Assembly: GCA_937952235.1 (NCBI GenBank)
Contig: CALFZM010000177.1
Coordinates: 1-24,030, forward strand
From: an uncultured Opitutia bacterium
GTDB taxonomy: Bacteria; Verrucomicrobiota; Verrucomicrobiia; Opitutales; Opitutaceae
Direction of reading: 5' to 3'
Length of the DNA stretch: 24,030 nucleotides
Below the pieces are notes generated by a model. The model saw nothing but the letters and a program-made list of their open reading frames with translations. It ran no database searches and was not told the origin of the DNA. Position numbers and translations under genes: made by a program. This document shows, piece by piece, positions 16,099 through 24,030 of this stretch (positions within the stretch are counted from its first letter, which is position 1; each line of letters opens with the position of its first letter).

Positions 16099-16458
16099 AT
16101 GAATCCGACCTCCCGGGCGATTCTCCAATCCGTCGTGACGACCGACTCCTCCCTAACGAGCGGGGAGCGGGATCTGGTGCAGCGACTGATTTCCGGGCAG
16201 GTGGAAGAGGTTGCACGCGGAGGCGACAGCGACGCTCGTGCTCTGGTCACGCAGAAGCGCGCGGCGGAACTCCTCAGCGTGAATCGCGTGACGATCTGGA
16301 GGATGACCAAGGAGGGACTGCTTCACCCGGTGGAGATTCTCCCCGGGACTTGGCGTTATCCGCTGGGTGAAATTATGCGACTTACGCAACGTGGGATCGG
16401 GTGTTTGGTCGGCTCCCCTCGGGAGCAGGGTGCCTCGGGCATCCCTTCGGCCGCCTAA
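16099..16458 (+). CDS. Helix-turn-helix DNA-binding protein, excisionase-like
   Basis: A 119-residue protein whose C-terminal half is a MerR/excisionase-type (HTH_17) winged helix: residues about 50-93, ALVTQKRAAELLSVNRVTIW, then RMTKEGLLHPVEILPGTWRY and PLGEIMRL. The N-terminal 45 residues are an unidentified helical extension. Proteins of this kind act as excisionases or local repressors of integrative elements. The TTG at 16090 would overlap the preceding stop (TTGA), but the ATG at 16099 is the more likely start. It is the last protein gene before the terminator at 16483 and the 3' end of tRNA-fMet, the position where an excisionase of a tRNA-integrated element is often found. Confidence 0.8.
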   Translation: MNPTSRAILQSVVTTDSSLTSGERDLVQRLISGQVEEVARGGDSDARALVTQKRAAELLSVNRVTIWRMTKEGLLHPVEILPGTWRYPLGEIMRLTQRGIGCLVGSPREQGASGIPSAA

Positions 16459-16482
16459 ATTTCCTCCAGTTTTTGCTGCCTT

Positions 16483-16512
16483 AGCCACTCCGTCAGGAGT
16501 GGCTATTTTATT
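16483..16512 (+). terminator. Rho-independent terminator of the HTH operon
   Basis: AGCCACTCC (16483-16491) pairs perfectly with GGAGTGGCT (16496-16504) around a 4-nt loop, followed by ATTTTATT. It lies 24 bp after the stop of the HTH gene. Confidence 0.88.
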
Positions 16513-16683
16513 GATGCTCAAGGGTCAGACCTGTGGGTGCGGAGCCTGAAGGCCGATGGGGAAAACCTGCTTTTCGGCTCGAAAAAATGTTTGGCGTAAT
16601 GTTTGGTTTTGGTGTCCCAAAGTTGCCTCGTGTTGACTGAGGTTGCACGCGGACAGTCGCTCTTTCGAAAATCGCGTAAGCCG

Positions 16684-16720
16684 TTAAACAAGAAACCCCC
16701 GGAAGCGATTCCGGGGGTTT
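16684..16720 (-). terminator. Rho-independent terminator of tRNA-fMet
   Basis: A perfect 12-bp stem, AAACCCCCGGAA (16693-16704) and TTCCGGGGGTTT (16709-16720), has a 4-nt loop. On the - strand it is followed by a T-rich tail and lies 5 bp beyond the tRNA CCA end. Confidence 0.88.
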
Positions 16721-16725
16721 CAAAT

Positions 16726-16802
<77 letters not shown>

Positions 16803-16817
16803 ACAAGAGGGAGGCGG

Positions 16818-16846
16818 AACGTCTTGGGCGGGTGAACACCTGTCAA
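16818..16846 (-). promoter_or_regulatory. Possible sigma70-type promoter of tRNA-fMet
   Basis: A perfect -35 box TTGACA lies on the - strand at 16841-16846. At 17 bp spacing the -10 position reads GACGTT, a poor match. The spacing to the tRNA 5' end at 16802 fits a short leader. Confidence 0.4.
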
Positions 16847-17013
16847 CGCCTTTTTCCATATTTTCCCGAATTCGCACTTGCCAGCGCAGGGGGCGGAAGG
16901 TGTGTTGGCCGGCTCTTTGTCAGGCAGCGAAATCCAACCCAAACCATAACACATCCATCGATCGCAAGGCGGCCCTCTGGCCGGCCTGTGTGTCGTCAGA
17001 TACATCAGATCAT

Positions 17014-17916
17014 ATGAGCATCAGCGTAACTCCCAAGGACCTGCTCGACGCAGGCGTGCACTTCGGCCACCAGACTAAGCGCTGGAACCCGCGTTCCAAG
17101 CCGTTCGTCTTCGATCATCGCCAGGGCGTGACGATCATCGACCTCGGCAAGACCCACGAGGCGCTCGCCAAGGCCTGCCAGTTCCTGGAAGACACCGTCG
17201 GCAACGGCGGCAACGTCCTCTTCGTCGGCACGAAGCGCCAGGCGAAGGACATCGTGCGCGAGGCCGCGGCCTCGGTGAACATGCCGATGTGCGTCGACCG
17301 CTGGCTCGGCGGCACGCTCACCAATTACGAGACGGTCCGCAAATCGATCGCCAAGTTCAAGAAGTACCAGGCGATGGAGACCAGCGGCGAGATGGCGAAG
17401 CTACCCCGCAAGGAGGAGTCGGCCATCAAGCGCGAGATGACGCGCATGCAGAAGAATTTCGCGGGCATCGCCGACATGGGCGGCCTGCCGTCGGCCATGT
17501 TCGTGGTCGATGTGAACCACCACAAGATCGCCGTGGCCGAGGCGTCCCGAGCGGGCATTCCGTGTGTCGGCATCGTCGACACGAACTCGGATCCGACGAC
17601 GGTCACACACCCGATCCCCGGCAATGACGACGCGGTGAAGTCGATCCGCATCATCGTCGAGGCCGTCACGGCGGCGGTGCAGAACGGTCTCGCCCAGCGC
17701 GACACGCGCCGCGCCCAGCGGGGCCAGGCCGACCTTCGCGCCACCACGGCCGGCGTGGAGACCGCCGCCGCCCCGGCGGGTGAAGAGGACGTGCTTGCCA
17801 AAGTCGAACTCCCGGCCGACGTCGCGGCGGTGGTCGAGGGTGAGACCGAGGGTGCCGCCGCCGTGGCGAAGAAGAAGCCGGTCCGCGCCAAGCGCCCGGT
17901 GGTCAAGGCCGAGTAA
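17014..17916 (+). CDS. rpsB: 30S ribosomal protein S2
   Basis: A 300-residue S2. It begins MSISVTPKDLLDAGVHFGHQ and continues TKRWNPRSKPFVFDHRQGVT, with the S2 signatures GGTLTNYETV, GGLPSAMFVVDVNHHKIAV and IPCVGIVDTNSDPTTV. It is required for assembly and S1 docking on the small subunit. The conserved fold ends near residue 230; the last 65 or so residues are an Ala/Glu/Lys-rich tail, a lineage extension of unknown role. I chose the ATG at 17014 because S2 homology starts there, although the frame is open much further upstream, through antisense tRNA sequence. No clear Shine-Dalgarno precedes it. It is followed 24 bp later by tsf, the universal rpsB-tsf operon, and is divergent from tRNA-fMet. 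Confidence 0.98.
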   Translation: MSISVTPKDLLDAGVHFGHQTKRWNPRSKPFVFDHRQGVTIIDLGKTHEALAKACQFLEDTVGNGGNVLFVGTKRQAKDIVREAAASVNMPMCVDRWLGGTLTNYETVRKSIAKFKKYQAMETSGEMAKLPRKEESAIKREMTRMQKNFAGIADMGGLPSAMFVVDVNHHKIAVAEASRAGIPCVGIVDTNSDPTTVTHPIPGNDDAVKSIRIIVEAVTAAVQNGLAQRDTRRAQRGQADLRATTAGVETAAAPAGEEDVLAKVELPADVAAVVEGETEGAAAVAKKKPVRAKRPVVKAE

Positions 17917-17940
17917 TCCGCCTTCAACCCATCCGTTTCA

Positions 17941-18537
<597 letters not shown>

Positions 18538-18560
18538 TTGATTCGCAGGATTGTTTTCGA

Positions 18561-18596
18561 GGCGCCCCGCCGCTTGAGTGGGGCGCCTTTTCTTTT
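18561..18596 (+). terminator. Rho-independent terminator after tsf
   Basis: GGCGCCCC (18561-18568) pairs with GGGGCGCC (18580-18587) around an 11-nt loop, followed by TTTTCTTTT. The T-tract ends three bases before the start of the next gene, so that gene either has a promoter inside this region or relies on read-through. Confidence 0.9.
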
Positions 18597-18599
18597 GGC

Positions 18600-19013
18600 A
18601 TGAAAGTCTCCCGAGCCCAGATCGTCAGGCGTGGCCTGACGCACCGCTGTCCCAATTGCGGGGCGCCCACCTTGTTCAAGCCGGGGACGCTGTTCCGGCT
18701 CAATCGCTCCTGTCCGTCCTGTGGGTTCGTCTTCGAGCGGGACCACGACGAGGGTTTCTTCCTCGGGTCGATGTCGCTCAACTATGGCGTCACGCTCGTC
18801 CTGTTCCTGCTGCCGGTGCTGCTCCTCTGGTATTACAAGGTGATCGGCGACACGCTCGCCGTCGTGCTGGCCGGCGTGGGCGCCGTCGGTTTTCCCGCGT
18901 TGTTCTACCGTTCGTCGCGCAGTTGGTGGCTGATGAACTACTATTTCTTTTTTCCGCACCACCTGCCGGCCAACGGTGGCACGGGCCGCGCGGGGCAGGA
19001 CGACAACACGTAG
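18600..19013 (+). CDS. DUF983 family membrane protein with two CxxC pairs
   Basis: A 137-residue protein. Its N-terminal zinc-ribbon-like part has CPNC at about residues 17-20 and CPSC at 38-41, followed by two membrane helices (roughly 58-76 and 80-100) and an aromatic C-terminal segment, SWWLMNYYFFFPHHLPAN. This is the DUF983 layout: a small inner-membrane protein with a predicted metal-binding head; its function is unknown. The ATG at 18600 starts where homology begins. It sits between tsf and tRNA-Ser and shows no sign of coupling to either. Confidence 0.88.
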   Translation: MKVSRAQIVRRGLTHRCPNCGAPTLFKPGTLFRLNRSCPSCGFVFERDHDEGFFLGSMSLNYGVTLVLFLLPVLLLWYYKVIGDTLAVVLAGVGAVGFPALFYRSSRSWWLMNYYFFFPHHLPANGGTGRAGQDDNT

Positions 19014-19087
19014 GTTGGGAGCTTAAATCCCGGCGATTTTCGGCTTCCGTTTTGCGGGTCGCGGCCTATGTTTCCGCGTCCTGCGCC

Positions 19088-19177
<90 letters not shown>

Positions 19178-19225
19178 TCCTTCGCCTCCTCGCAGCGGAA
19201 GCGAAGGTAACCCAGCGAAATGTTT

Positions 19226-19291
19226 GAAATGGGTCCGGTAGAACCCCGAAATGGGTGTCCGTAAAGGTCCGGATGTCCCAACGAAATGGGT
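19226..19291. repeat. Three direct repeats GAAATGGGT downstream of tRNA-Ser
   Basis: GAAATGGGT occurs at 19226-19234, 19248-19256 and 19283-19291, the latter two extended to CGAAATGGGT. A partial copy (GCGAAATG) lies at 19215. Spacings are 22 and 35 bp. The cluster sits between the tRNA 3' end and the next gene. It could be a regulator-binding array for the gene at 19347 or arm-type sites of a former element. Confidence 0.45.
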
Positions 19292-19346
19292 GGTTTGACG
19301 AAGCTGCTGCTGCAGGCACCGTCGGGGGCGATCATTCGCCTACCCC

Positions 19347-20009
19347 ATGAATCGCGCGCTTCTACGCGGCCTCGCCGCGCTCATACTCGCTGGCCTTCTA
19401 CCTCGCCTCGGCGCCACGGTCCTGACGGTCAGCCAGTCGGCTGGCGGGACTGCTTTCTCCGCCCCTCAAAATGCCTGGAACGGCTCCCTCGGCTTTGTCT
19501 CGAGCGTCGCGCTGTTCGATGAATCGCTCGGTACGCTCACCGCTGTTTCCCTGACTGCCTCGACCACAGCCACAGTGATAACCTACGAGCGCAACGAGTG
19601 GGCTCAGGCCGTAACGTACACCCCGCAGGTTTTCCTGCTGACCACGGTTTCGCTGGCGGGCGTGATGCCGGCTCTCGCCACGGACTCCGACATGGCGACG
19701 GGCAGCCCAATCCTGCTGCAGCCCCAGCAAAATTCCCCCACGTTCAGCCCCGCATTTGCGAATACCCTCACGTTCGAGTCCAGCGATCCGACATGGCTCG
19801 CGAGCTTCACCGGTATCGGTTCGAAGGTTATTAACGTGAGGCAGCAGTACGACGGCCTGACCACTTTCGGCGTGGCCTCCGCCAGCGGCACCGCGAGCTT
19901 CACCCTGACGTACCACTACCAGACTTCTGACGGCGGTTCGACCTTGGCGCTCGCGGCGCCCCTGTTCCTGCTGGCGCTGCTGCGTCATCGCCGGAAGAGC
20001 AGTTTGTAA
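19347..20009 (+). CDS. Secreted protein with exosortase-type C-terminal sorting signal
   Basis: A 220-residue protein with a signal peptide (MNRALLRGLAALILAGLLPR, cleavage likely after LGA), a beta-rich body and a tripartite C-terminal tail. The tail is SDGGSTLAL, then a hydrophobic stretch APLFLLALL, then the basic end RHRRKSSL. It matches the PEP-CTERM/VPDGGST-like sorting signals recognised by exosortases, common in Verrucomicrobia. The body (FDESLGTLTAVSLTASTTAT near residues 58-77) resembles 'choice-of-anchor' domains that go with such tails. Expected fate: export, cleavage and surface attachment or release. The last 25 bp overlap, in antisense, the end of the convergent beta-helix gene. 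No exosortase gene is in the window. Confidence 0.8.
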   Translation: MNRALLRGLAALILAGLLPRLGATVLTVSQSAGGTAFSAPQNAWNGSLGFVSSVALFDESLGTLTAVSLTASTTATVITYERNEWAQAVTYTPQVFLLTTVSLAGVMPALATDSDMATGSPILLQPQQNSPTFSPAFANTLTFESSDPTWLASFTGIGSKVINVRQQYDGLTTFGVASASGTASFTLTYHYQTSDGGSTLALAAPLFLLALLRHRRKSSL

Positions 20010-22618
20010 AGCCGATTGCTGGACGGAGTGAACGTCGGGTCTCCGCCGCCCCCGCCGGCGTCCGTGGTCGCCGAGTCGGTGTTGCTCGCAGAGGATTCTC
20101 CGGCGCCGTTCACCGCGATCACCCGGTACTCGTAAGTCGTCGCCGGCGAAAGACCGGTGTCGCTGTAGGTCTCGATGCCCGCGGAGGTCGTTGCGACGAC
20201 GCCCCACGAGCCCGCCCCAATCCTTCGCTCGAGTCGGAATCCGGTTTCGTTATCGGAGTTGTCAGACCACGCGACGTTGATCTGGGTGCTGCTGATCGTG
20301 GTAGCGGTAAGGCCGGATGCAGCGATCGGCGGAGATCCAGCTTCAGGCGCGTCGAGGCGAAGTGCGCGGCCGGCAGCCGGGATCACGTTCTCCGTGTCGG
20401 GCGCGGCCAGCACGCTGATAGGTGGCCAGCTATAGGTCCCAAGATAATCAGGCTTTGAAGTGCGACTGGTGAGGGTCGCTGGGATATACCGGCCGCTCGG
20501 GATCGCCGACGTGAGTGCGCCGCCCGGAGTGCCTGGACCATTGAAGATGTAGTTGTGCCGCTCGTCGACTGTGTCGCTGGTAGTGAAGTCGCGTTCCTGC
20601 ATCCCGTTCGGGCCCGGCCATAGGCGGTAGACGTCGCCCACTTCCGGCGCCCCGCCGTATTCGGTGCCGCGCGACAACGTCACAACGCCATCCGAGATGC
20701 CGGTGATGGTCATCGTCTGCATGATCTTCGTCGTAACGTACCCCGGGTTGGAATCCGGCGAGTACGCACGAACGGGGGCCAGGCCGACAACCAAGGCAGC
20801 GGGGGCCTCGAGGCCCGTGTTGACCGTGCCCGACACCGAATCACCCGTCACGCTCGTCACCGTGAGGAAAATGCCCGGCACAATCTCCCGATAGAATGGC
20901 CCACCCACCGTCGTCTGCCTGCGCGGTGTACCACCATTGTGCACCCCGCTGAACGACGGATTGCCGTAGGAAATAGCTCCAGCGTGGGTGTTGTTCTTCC
21001 CGAGGACATTGCCGATTATCACCCCAAACGTCGTGCCGCGTGAAACGATGAGGTAGCCGGTATCCTGCTGCCCCACCAGATTGCTGTTCCAGAGCGGCGT
21101 GGACTCGGACATGTGATAGCCGTCCGACTGGATCGAATACGAGACGCAGTGCTCCACCAGCACGAACGAATTGTGCCCGCCGTGATTCGTCGTGATGTTG
21201 GCGCGCCCGAGGAGTTTCGCCGGGCCATCAGTCGTGTACGTGGCGATGATCGCCGACGCCATCGTTGAGGTGTTGACCTGGATTGCGGGGAACGTGCCGT
21301 ACACCACGTTGTCCTCAATGAGCAGTCCGATCGACTCGGGACCTGTCAGGATGCCGGCGCCGTTGGTGCCTCCGCCGTTTCGCCACCCGATGTCCGAGAA
21401 GCGAATCTCGCACATCCAGGTCTTCCCGATCATGATTTGCCGATTCGGAGTAGCGTGCGCGTCAACATCGTACACCCACGAAGACGCACATTGGAACACG
21501 TTAATGAGACCCCACGGCAAAGTCGTCGTTGAGGTGCCACCGATGGCGAGGTTCTCAACCGAGAGCCCTTCGCGGATGAAGGAGTAGCCGTGGATGTACG
21601 GGTCGAGGTCGAGGGTCACGTCCATCGCCAGCGGCGGCCAGACGTCGATCGTGTCGCCCGTCTTGCCGGTGACCTTCACGAGCTGCACGCGAAGATAATC
21701 ATATCCGAGCATCGCGAACGCTGGCGCCCGCGTCGGCGTCGCGTTCTCGAGCTCCGACTGACTCAGCAGGTTCCGGATCGAAAGCCGGAGGTACTGCCCA
21801 ACCGAGATGCTTGATGCGTTGTCGAGCTGGATACTGGTGTCCCCGCGAAACGCATCTGCGGCCACGGAGATCGGTAGCGCGTTGTCGAACCCGAAATAAT
21901 AGTCGGTGTCGTTGCCCATCTGAATCGCCGGGGTCGATTGATTCCGGGCGTCGATATACGTGACGCTGACCTTCCAGTCGTTGAACGACTCTCCCAACTC
22001 GTCGTAGTGGCTGGAGTTGTACCCTTCCGGAAGCGGGTCCGGCTCCTCCTGTGATCCGACGGAGGTCACGTCAATCACGAGCGTCGTGCCAGAGTACGAT
22101 GTGACCGTGCCCTGCATGTATGTGATCGGCTTGAGATGCCGCCAGACGCGAACACCAATCCCGGCCTCCCACGGGCCACCAGAACGCACCGTGAGAGTCT
22201 TCGTGCCGGTGCCCAAGACGAGCGACGTGGACGACAGCTCGTGCTTCCGTCCCGCTCCACGAATGGAGCGGTTGTTGTTGTTCATCTGGATTCCGCCATC
22301 GAGCCGGTATACGCCAGCGGGGAGCTCCATTGCCTGATTCTCGGGCGTTGCGTTGTACGCCGCTTGGATCGCCGAGGTTGCATCCGTCGCACCCGTGCGA
22401 TCGGCGCCGTGATCCGTGACTGCGTTCCGCCCAACGGGCCGGGCCGACGGTCCGCCGTCGACGCGGTGCTCGATGCCGCCGGGAACTCCGAGCGTGGATC
22501 CGGTCGTGTTACCGCCCGTCGTGATGACGAGCGGCACCAGCCGGTCGGCGTCGATGTCGATCGGTTGCGCGATCGCGGCCAAAGCCGAAAGAATGAAAAA
22601 AGTCAGACGCTTGATCAT
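19985..22618 (-). CDS. Secreted beta-helix (pectate-lyase-like) protein with FN3 domain
   Basis: An 877-residue protein. A signal peptide (MIKRLTFFILSALAAIAQ) is followed by an N-terminal segment typical of Pectate_lyase_3/right-handed beta-helix proteins: VTDHGADRTGATDATSAIQA, then LPAGVYRLDGGIQMNNNNRS. A long parallel-beta-helix-like region with many Asn/Gly turns follows (about residues 100-720). A fibronectin type III domain occupies about 760-855 (GLTATTISSTQINVAWSDNS, ending in SSASNTDSATT), then a Gly-rich spacer and the tail SSNRLYKLLFRR. It probably binds or cleaves polysaccharide; no catalytic residues can be assigned. The start overlaps the stop of the upstream large gene (ATGA), so the two are coupled. 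The tail lacks a sorting signal, unlike its convergent neighbour. Confidence 0.85.
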   Translation of the reverse strand: MIKRLTFFILSALAAIAQPIDIDADRLVPLVITTGGNTTGSTLGVPGGIEHRVDGGPSARPVGRNAVTDHGADRTGATDATSAIQAAYNATPENQAMELPAGVYRLDGGIQMNNNNRSIRGAGRKHELSSTSLVLGTGTKTLTVRSGGPWEAGIGVRVWRHLKPITYMQGTVTSYSGTTLVIDVTSVGSQEEPDPLPEGYNSSHYDELGESFNDWKVSVTYIDARNQSTPAIQMGNDTDYYFGFDNALPISVAADAFRGDTSIQLDNASSISVGQYLRLSIRNLLSQSELENATPTRAPAFAMLGYDYLRVQLVKVTGKTGDTIDVWPPLAMDVTLDLDPYIHGYSFIREGLSVENLAIGGTSTTTLPWGLINVFQCASSWVYDVDAHATPNRQIMIGKTWMCEIRFSDIGWRNGGGTNGAGILTGPESIGLLIEDNVVYGTFPAIQVNTSTMASAIIATYTTDGPAKLLGRANITTNHGGHNSFVLVEHCVSYSIQSDGYHMSESTPLWNSNLVGQQDTGYLIVSRGTTFGVIIGNVLGKNNTHAGAISYGNPSFSGVHNGGTPRRQTTVGGPFYREIVPGIFLTVTSVTGDSVSGTVNTGLEAPAALVVGLAPVRAYSPDSNPGYVTTKIMQTMTITGISDGVVTLSRGTEYGGAPEVGDVYRLWPGPNGMQERDFTTSDTVDERHNYIFNGPGTPGGALTSAIPSGRYIPATLTSRTSKPDYLGTYSWPPISVLAAPDTENVIPAAGRALRLDAPEAGSPPIAASGLTATTISSTQINVAWSDNSDNETGFRLERRIGAGSWGVVATTSAGIETYSDTGLSPATTYEYRVIAVNGAGESSASNTDSATTDAGGGGGDPTFTPSSNRLYKLLFRR

Positions 22619-24030
22619 AGTCCGTACTTTGATTCCAGATACCCTACCACGTTCGTCTGGTCGCCACCGCTCAGCACCGAGTTGTAAATGATGACCTCAG
22701 CCACGTCGCCACTGACGTACTGATCCGTGATAAAGCGGCGGCCGAGGCGGTTGATCGCTGCGGAGAAGGTTTCCGACGACGACCCGGTCGAGTCCTGCAC
22801 TCCGTCGAGGTAGTTGTACGCGGTCGACCCGTTATACGTGTAGTGGTAGATGCGGAAGCTGCCGTTCGTCGTGTCTGCCGCTCCGGCAAGAATCAGCGCC
22901 GTGCCGTTCTTCTCCTGCATCATCCGATCTGAGCTATTGATCCCGAGATCCGGGGAACCCGAGGAACTGCCAGAAACGAGACTTTGGGCGTTGAACGTTG
23001 GCGTGAGCTTCGCCACCACGAACACCGTGTAGCTGCTGACGCTGATGCCGCTCGCGATGTCGAGGAAGTCATCGCCACCGTCGAAGCGCATCACGTCATG
23101 CCCATTAATCACCGCGGTCTGCAGCGACGGGCGATTTCCCGAGGTGCCCTGAGTCGCGTTTCGCGAGTTGGATGACAGGTCGGTCGCGGTCGTCCCGTCG
23201 TAGTCGTCGCCGGTGTACCACGCCTGCAATCCAGCAACGTCGGAAGGCACAAAGCCGCCGCCGCCCGCCGGGCCGCCGCTCGTGTTGACCGTGGTCCCGC
23301 TGAATGTCGCGACATCCTGGCCGGCCGAATCCTCTGCCCCGTTCCCAGGCTGCGTGTAGGCGATCTCGACCGTCTCCGCGTTGGTGATAGTCCGGTTGGC
23401 GGTGAGCGTGTGGCTGGTCGTGCCTCCCCCGGTCACGCCCGTCACTGTCACCGCTCCGCCAGAGGCAGTCAGCGCCCAGCCGCCCGATCCGCCGGCGCCG
23501 TAGCTGACCGCTTCCGGCCACGTCGCCACGATGTCCGTGCCGTTGGATTGGAGTACGGCCGACGAAAGGGTCGGAATCGGGTCGATCGTGTACGTCGCGC
23601 TCTGCACCGCCGAGCTGATCCAGCCCTTTCGATTGCCCCGGTACTCCCACGTGCCGCCACTCGACACGGTGAACGTATTGCCCGTCGTGCCTACCGTGTA
23701 GGTGGGATCGGCGCCGTTGTTCGTCACCGTGAAGAACGCGGAAGGAGTCGCTGTGCTGATGGTGACAACCGTACCTGCGGGGACTGCGCCAGGAGCGACG
23801 TTGACGGTCGGATTCGCCACGGTCCCGAATGCCTTGATGACGAGCGAGTGATCGCCAAGCGATGGGCCCGTGGCCGTGCCGTAGTTCCCGGCGACGAAGA
23901 AGTCCGCTCCCAGCGTCCCGAGATCAGCGGTCTCAATGGTCAGCCCCATCCCGGCCGGAACTGAGCCGGCACTGATGCCCGTGGCGTCGACTGTGAGCGT
24001 GCCCGTGCCGGCGTCGGTCTCGATGCTGAT
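22615..24030 (-). CDS. Large multidomain surface protein with LamG-like C-terminus, partial
   Basis: The frame enters from beyond the right edge, so the N-terminus is missing; 471 residues are visible. In order: Ig-like/choice-of-anchor strands (GLTIETADLGTLGADFF); a chitobiase/FN3-like strand region (GTVVTISTATPSAFFTV); a SwmB-like domain that starts LSSAVLQSNGTDIVATW and includes TVEIAYTQPGNGAEDSAG; a Gly/Pro linker; and a LamG/concanavalin-like domain covering the C-terminal 215 or so residues (GLQAWYTGDDYDG, then FDGGDDFLDIASG and YTVFVVAKL). Such domains bind carbohydrates or other surfaces. An internal ATG at 23949 could be mistaken for the start, but strands of the same domain continue upstream of it. 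It is coupled by ATGA to the beta-helix gene. Confidence 0.85.
   Translation of the reverse strand: MSIETDAGTGTLTVDATGISAGSVPAGMGLTIETADLGTLGADFFVAGNYGTATGPSLGDHSLVIKAFGTVANPTVNVAPGAVPAGTVVTISTATPSAFFTVTNNGADPTYTVGTTGNTFTVSSGGTWEYRGNRKGWISSAVQSATYTIDPIPTLSSAVLQSNGTDIVATWPEAVSYGAGGSGGWALTASGGAVTVTGVTGGGTTSHTLTANRTITNAETVEIAYTQPGNGAEDSAGQDVATFSGTTVNTSGGPAGGGGFVPSDVAGLQAWYTGDDYDGTTATDLSSNSRNATQGTSGNRPSLQTAVINGHDVMRFDGGDDFLDIASGISVSSYTVFVVAKLTPTFNAQSLVSGSSSGSPDLGINSSDRMMQEKNGTALILAGAADTTNGSFRIYHYTYNGSTAYNYLDGVQDSTGSSSETFSAAINRLGRRFITDQYVSGDVAEVIIYNSVLSGGDQTNVVGYLESKYGL

Overview
The window looks like a chromosomal segment of a high-GC Gram-negative bacterium, most likely a verrucomicrobium (Opitutaceae-like). 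The evidence is indirect: a short EF-Ts, a DUF983 protein, a VPDGGST-like C-terminal sorting tail on a secreted protein, and secreted beta-helix and LamG-type proteins. No 16S gene is present, so the taxonomy is inference.

Left edge (1-2322): mobile-element wreckage. A fragment of a DUF932 plasmid/phage-type protein (- strand) abuts an IS110-family transposase that has lost its N-terminal catalytic domain (+ strand). The transposase in turn cuts the end off a short, frameshifted tyrosine recombinase (- strand). About 500 bp with two inverted repeats follow.

Centre (2323-13741, all - strand): a compact cluster read from right to left. Its head is unbV (FG-GAP plus ASPIC/UnbV domain), unbU (RnfD/NqrB-like membrane protein), unbL (DUF1702-like) and an enediyne-type hotdog thioesterase. 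These are four of the five members of the conserved enediyne 'warhead' cassette. The fifth, the iterative polyketide synthase PKSE, is absent, and the unbL stop codon overlaps the thioesterase start codon (ATGA) where PKSE would be expected. An AraC-type regulator, three uncharacterised soluble proteins, a frameshifted gene, an ABC1/UbiB-type kinase, a His-rich membrane protein and a small membrane protein follow. Most spacings run from overlaps to about 90 bp, except 170 bp beside the frameshifted gene. This cluster is the most interesting part of the window.

Right flank of the cluster (13738-16512): a doubtful ORF whose stop overlaps the unbV start, non-coding DNA, a small island-type protein with its own terminator, a 627-bp gap, and a two-gene unit (unknown protein plus helix-turn-helix excisionase-like protein) ending in a terminator. 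With the integrase and DUF932 remnants on the left, this suggests that the cluster is cargo of a decayed genomic island lying at the 3' end of the initiator tRNA gene (16726-16802).

Core chromosome (16684-19177): tRNA-fMet with terminator and possible promoter, then divergently rpsB, tsf with a terminator, a DUF983 protein and tRNA-Ser(CGA).

Right edge (19178-24030): short direct repeats downstream of tRNA-Ser, a secreted protein with an exosortase-like sorting tail, and convergent to it a two-gene unit of large secreted or surface proteins (a beta-helix/FN3 protein and a multidomain LamG-like protein that runs off the window).
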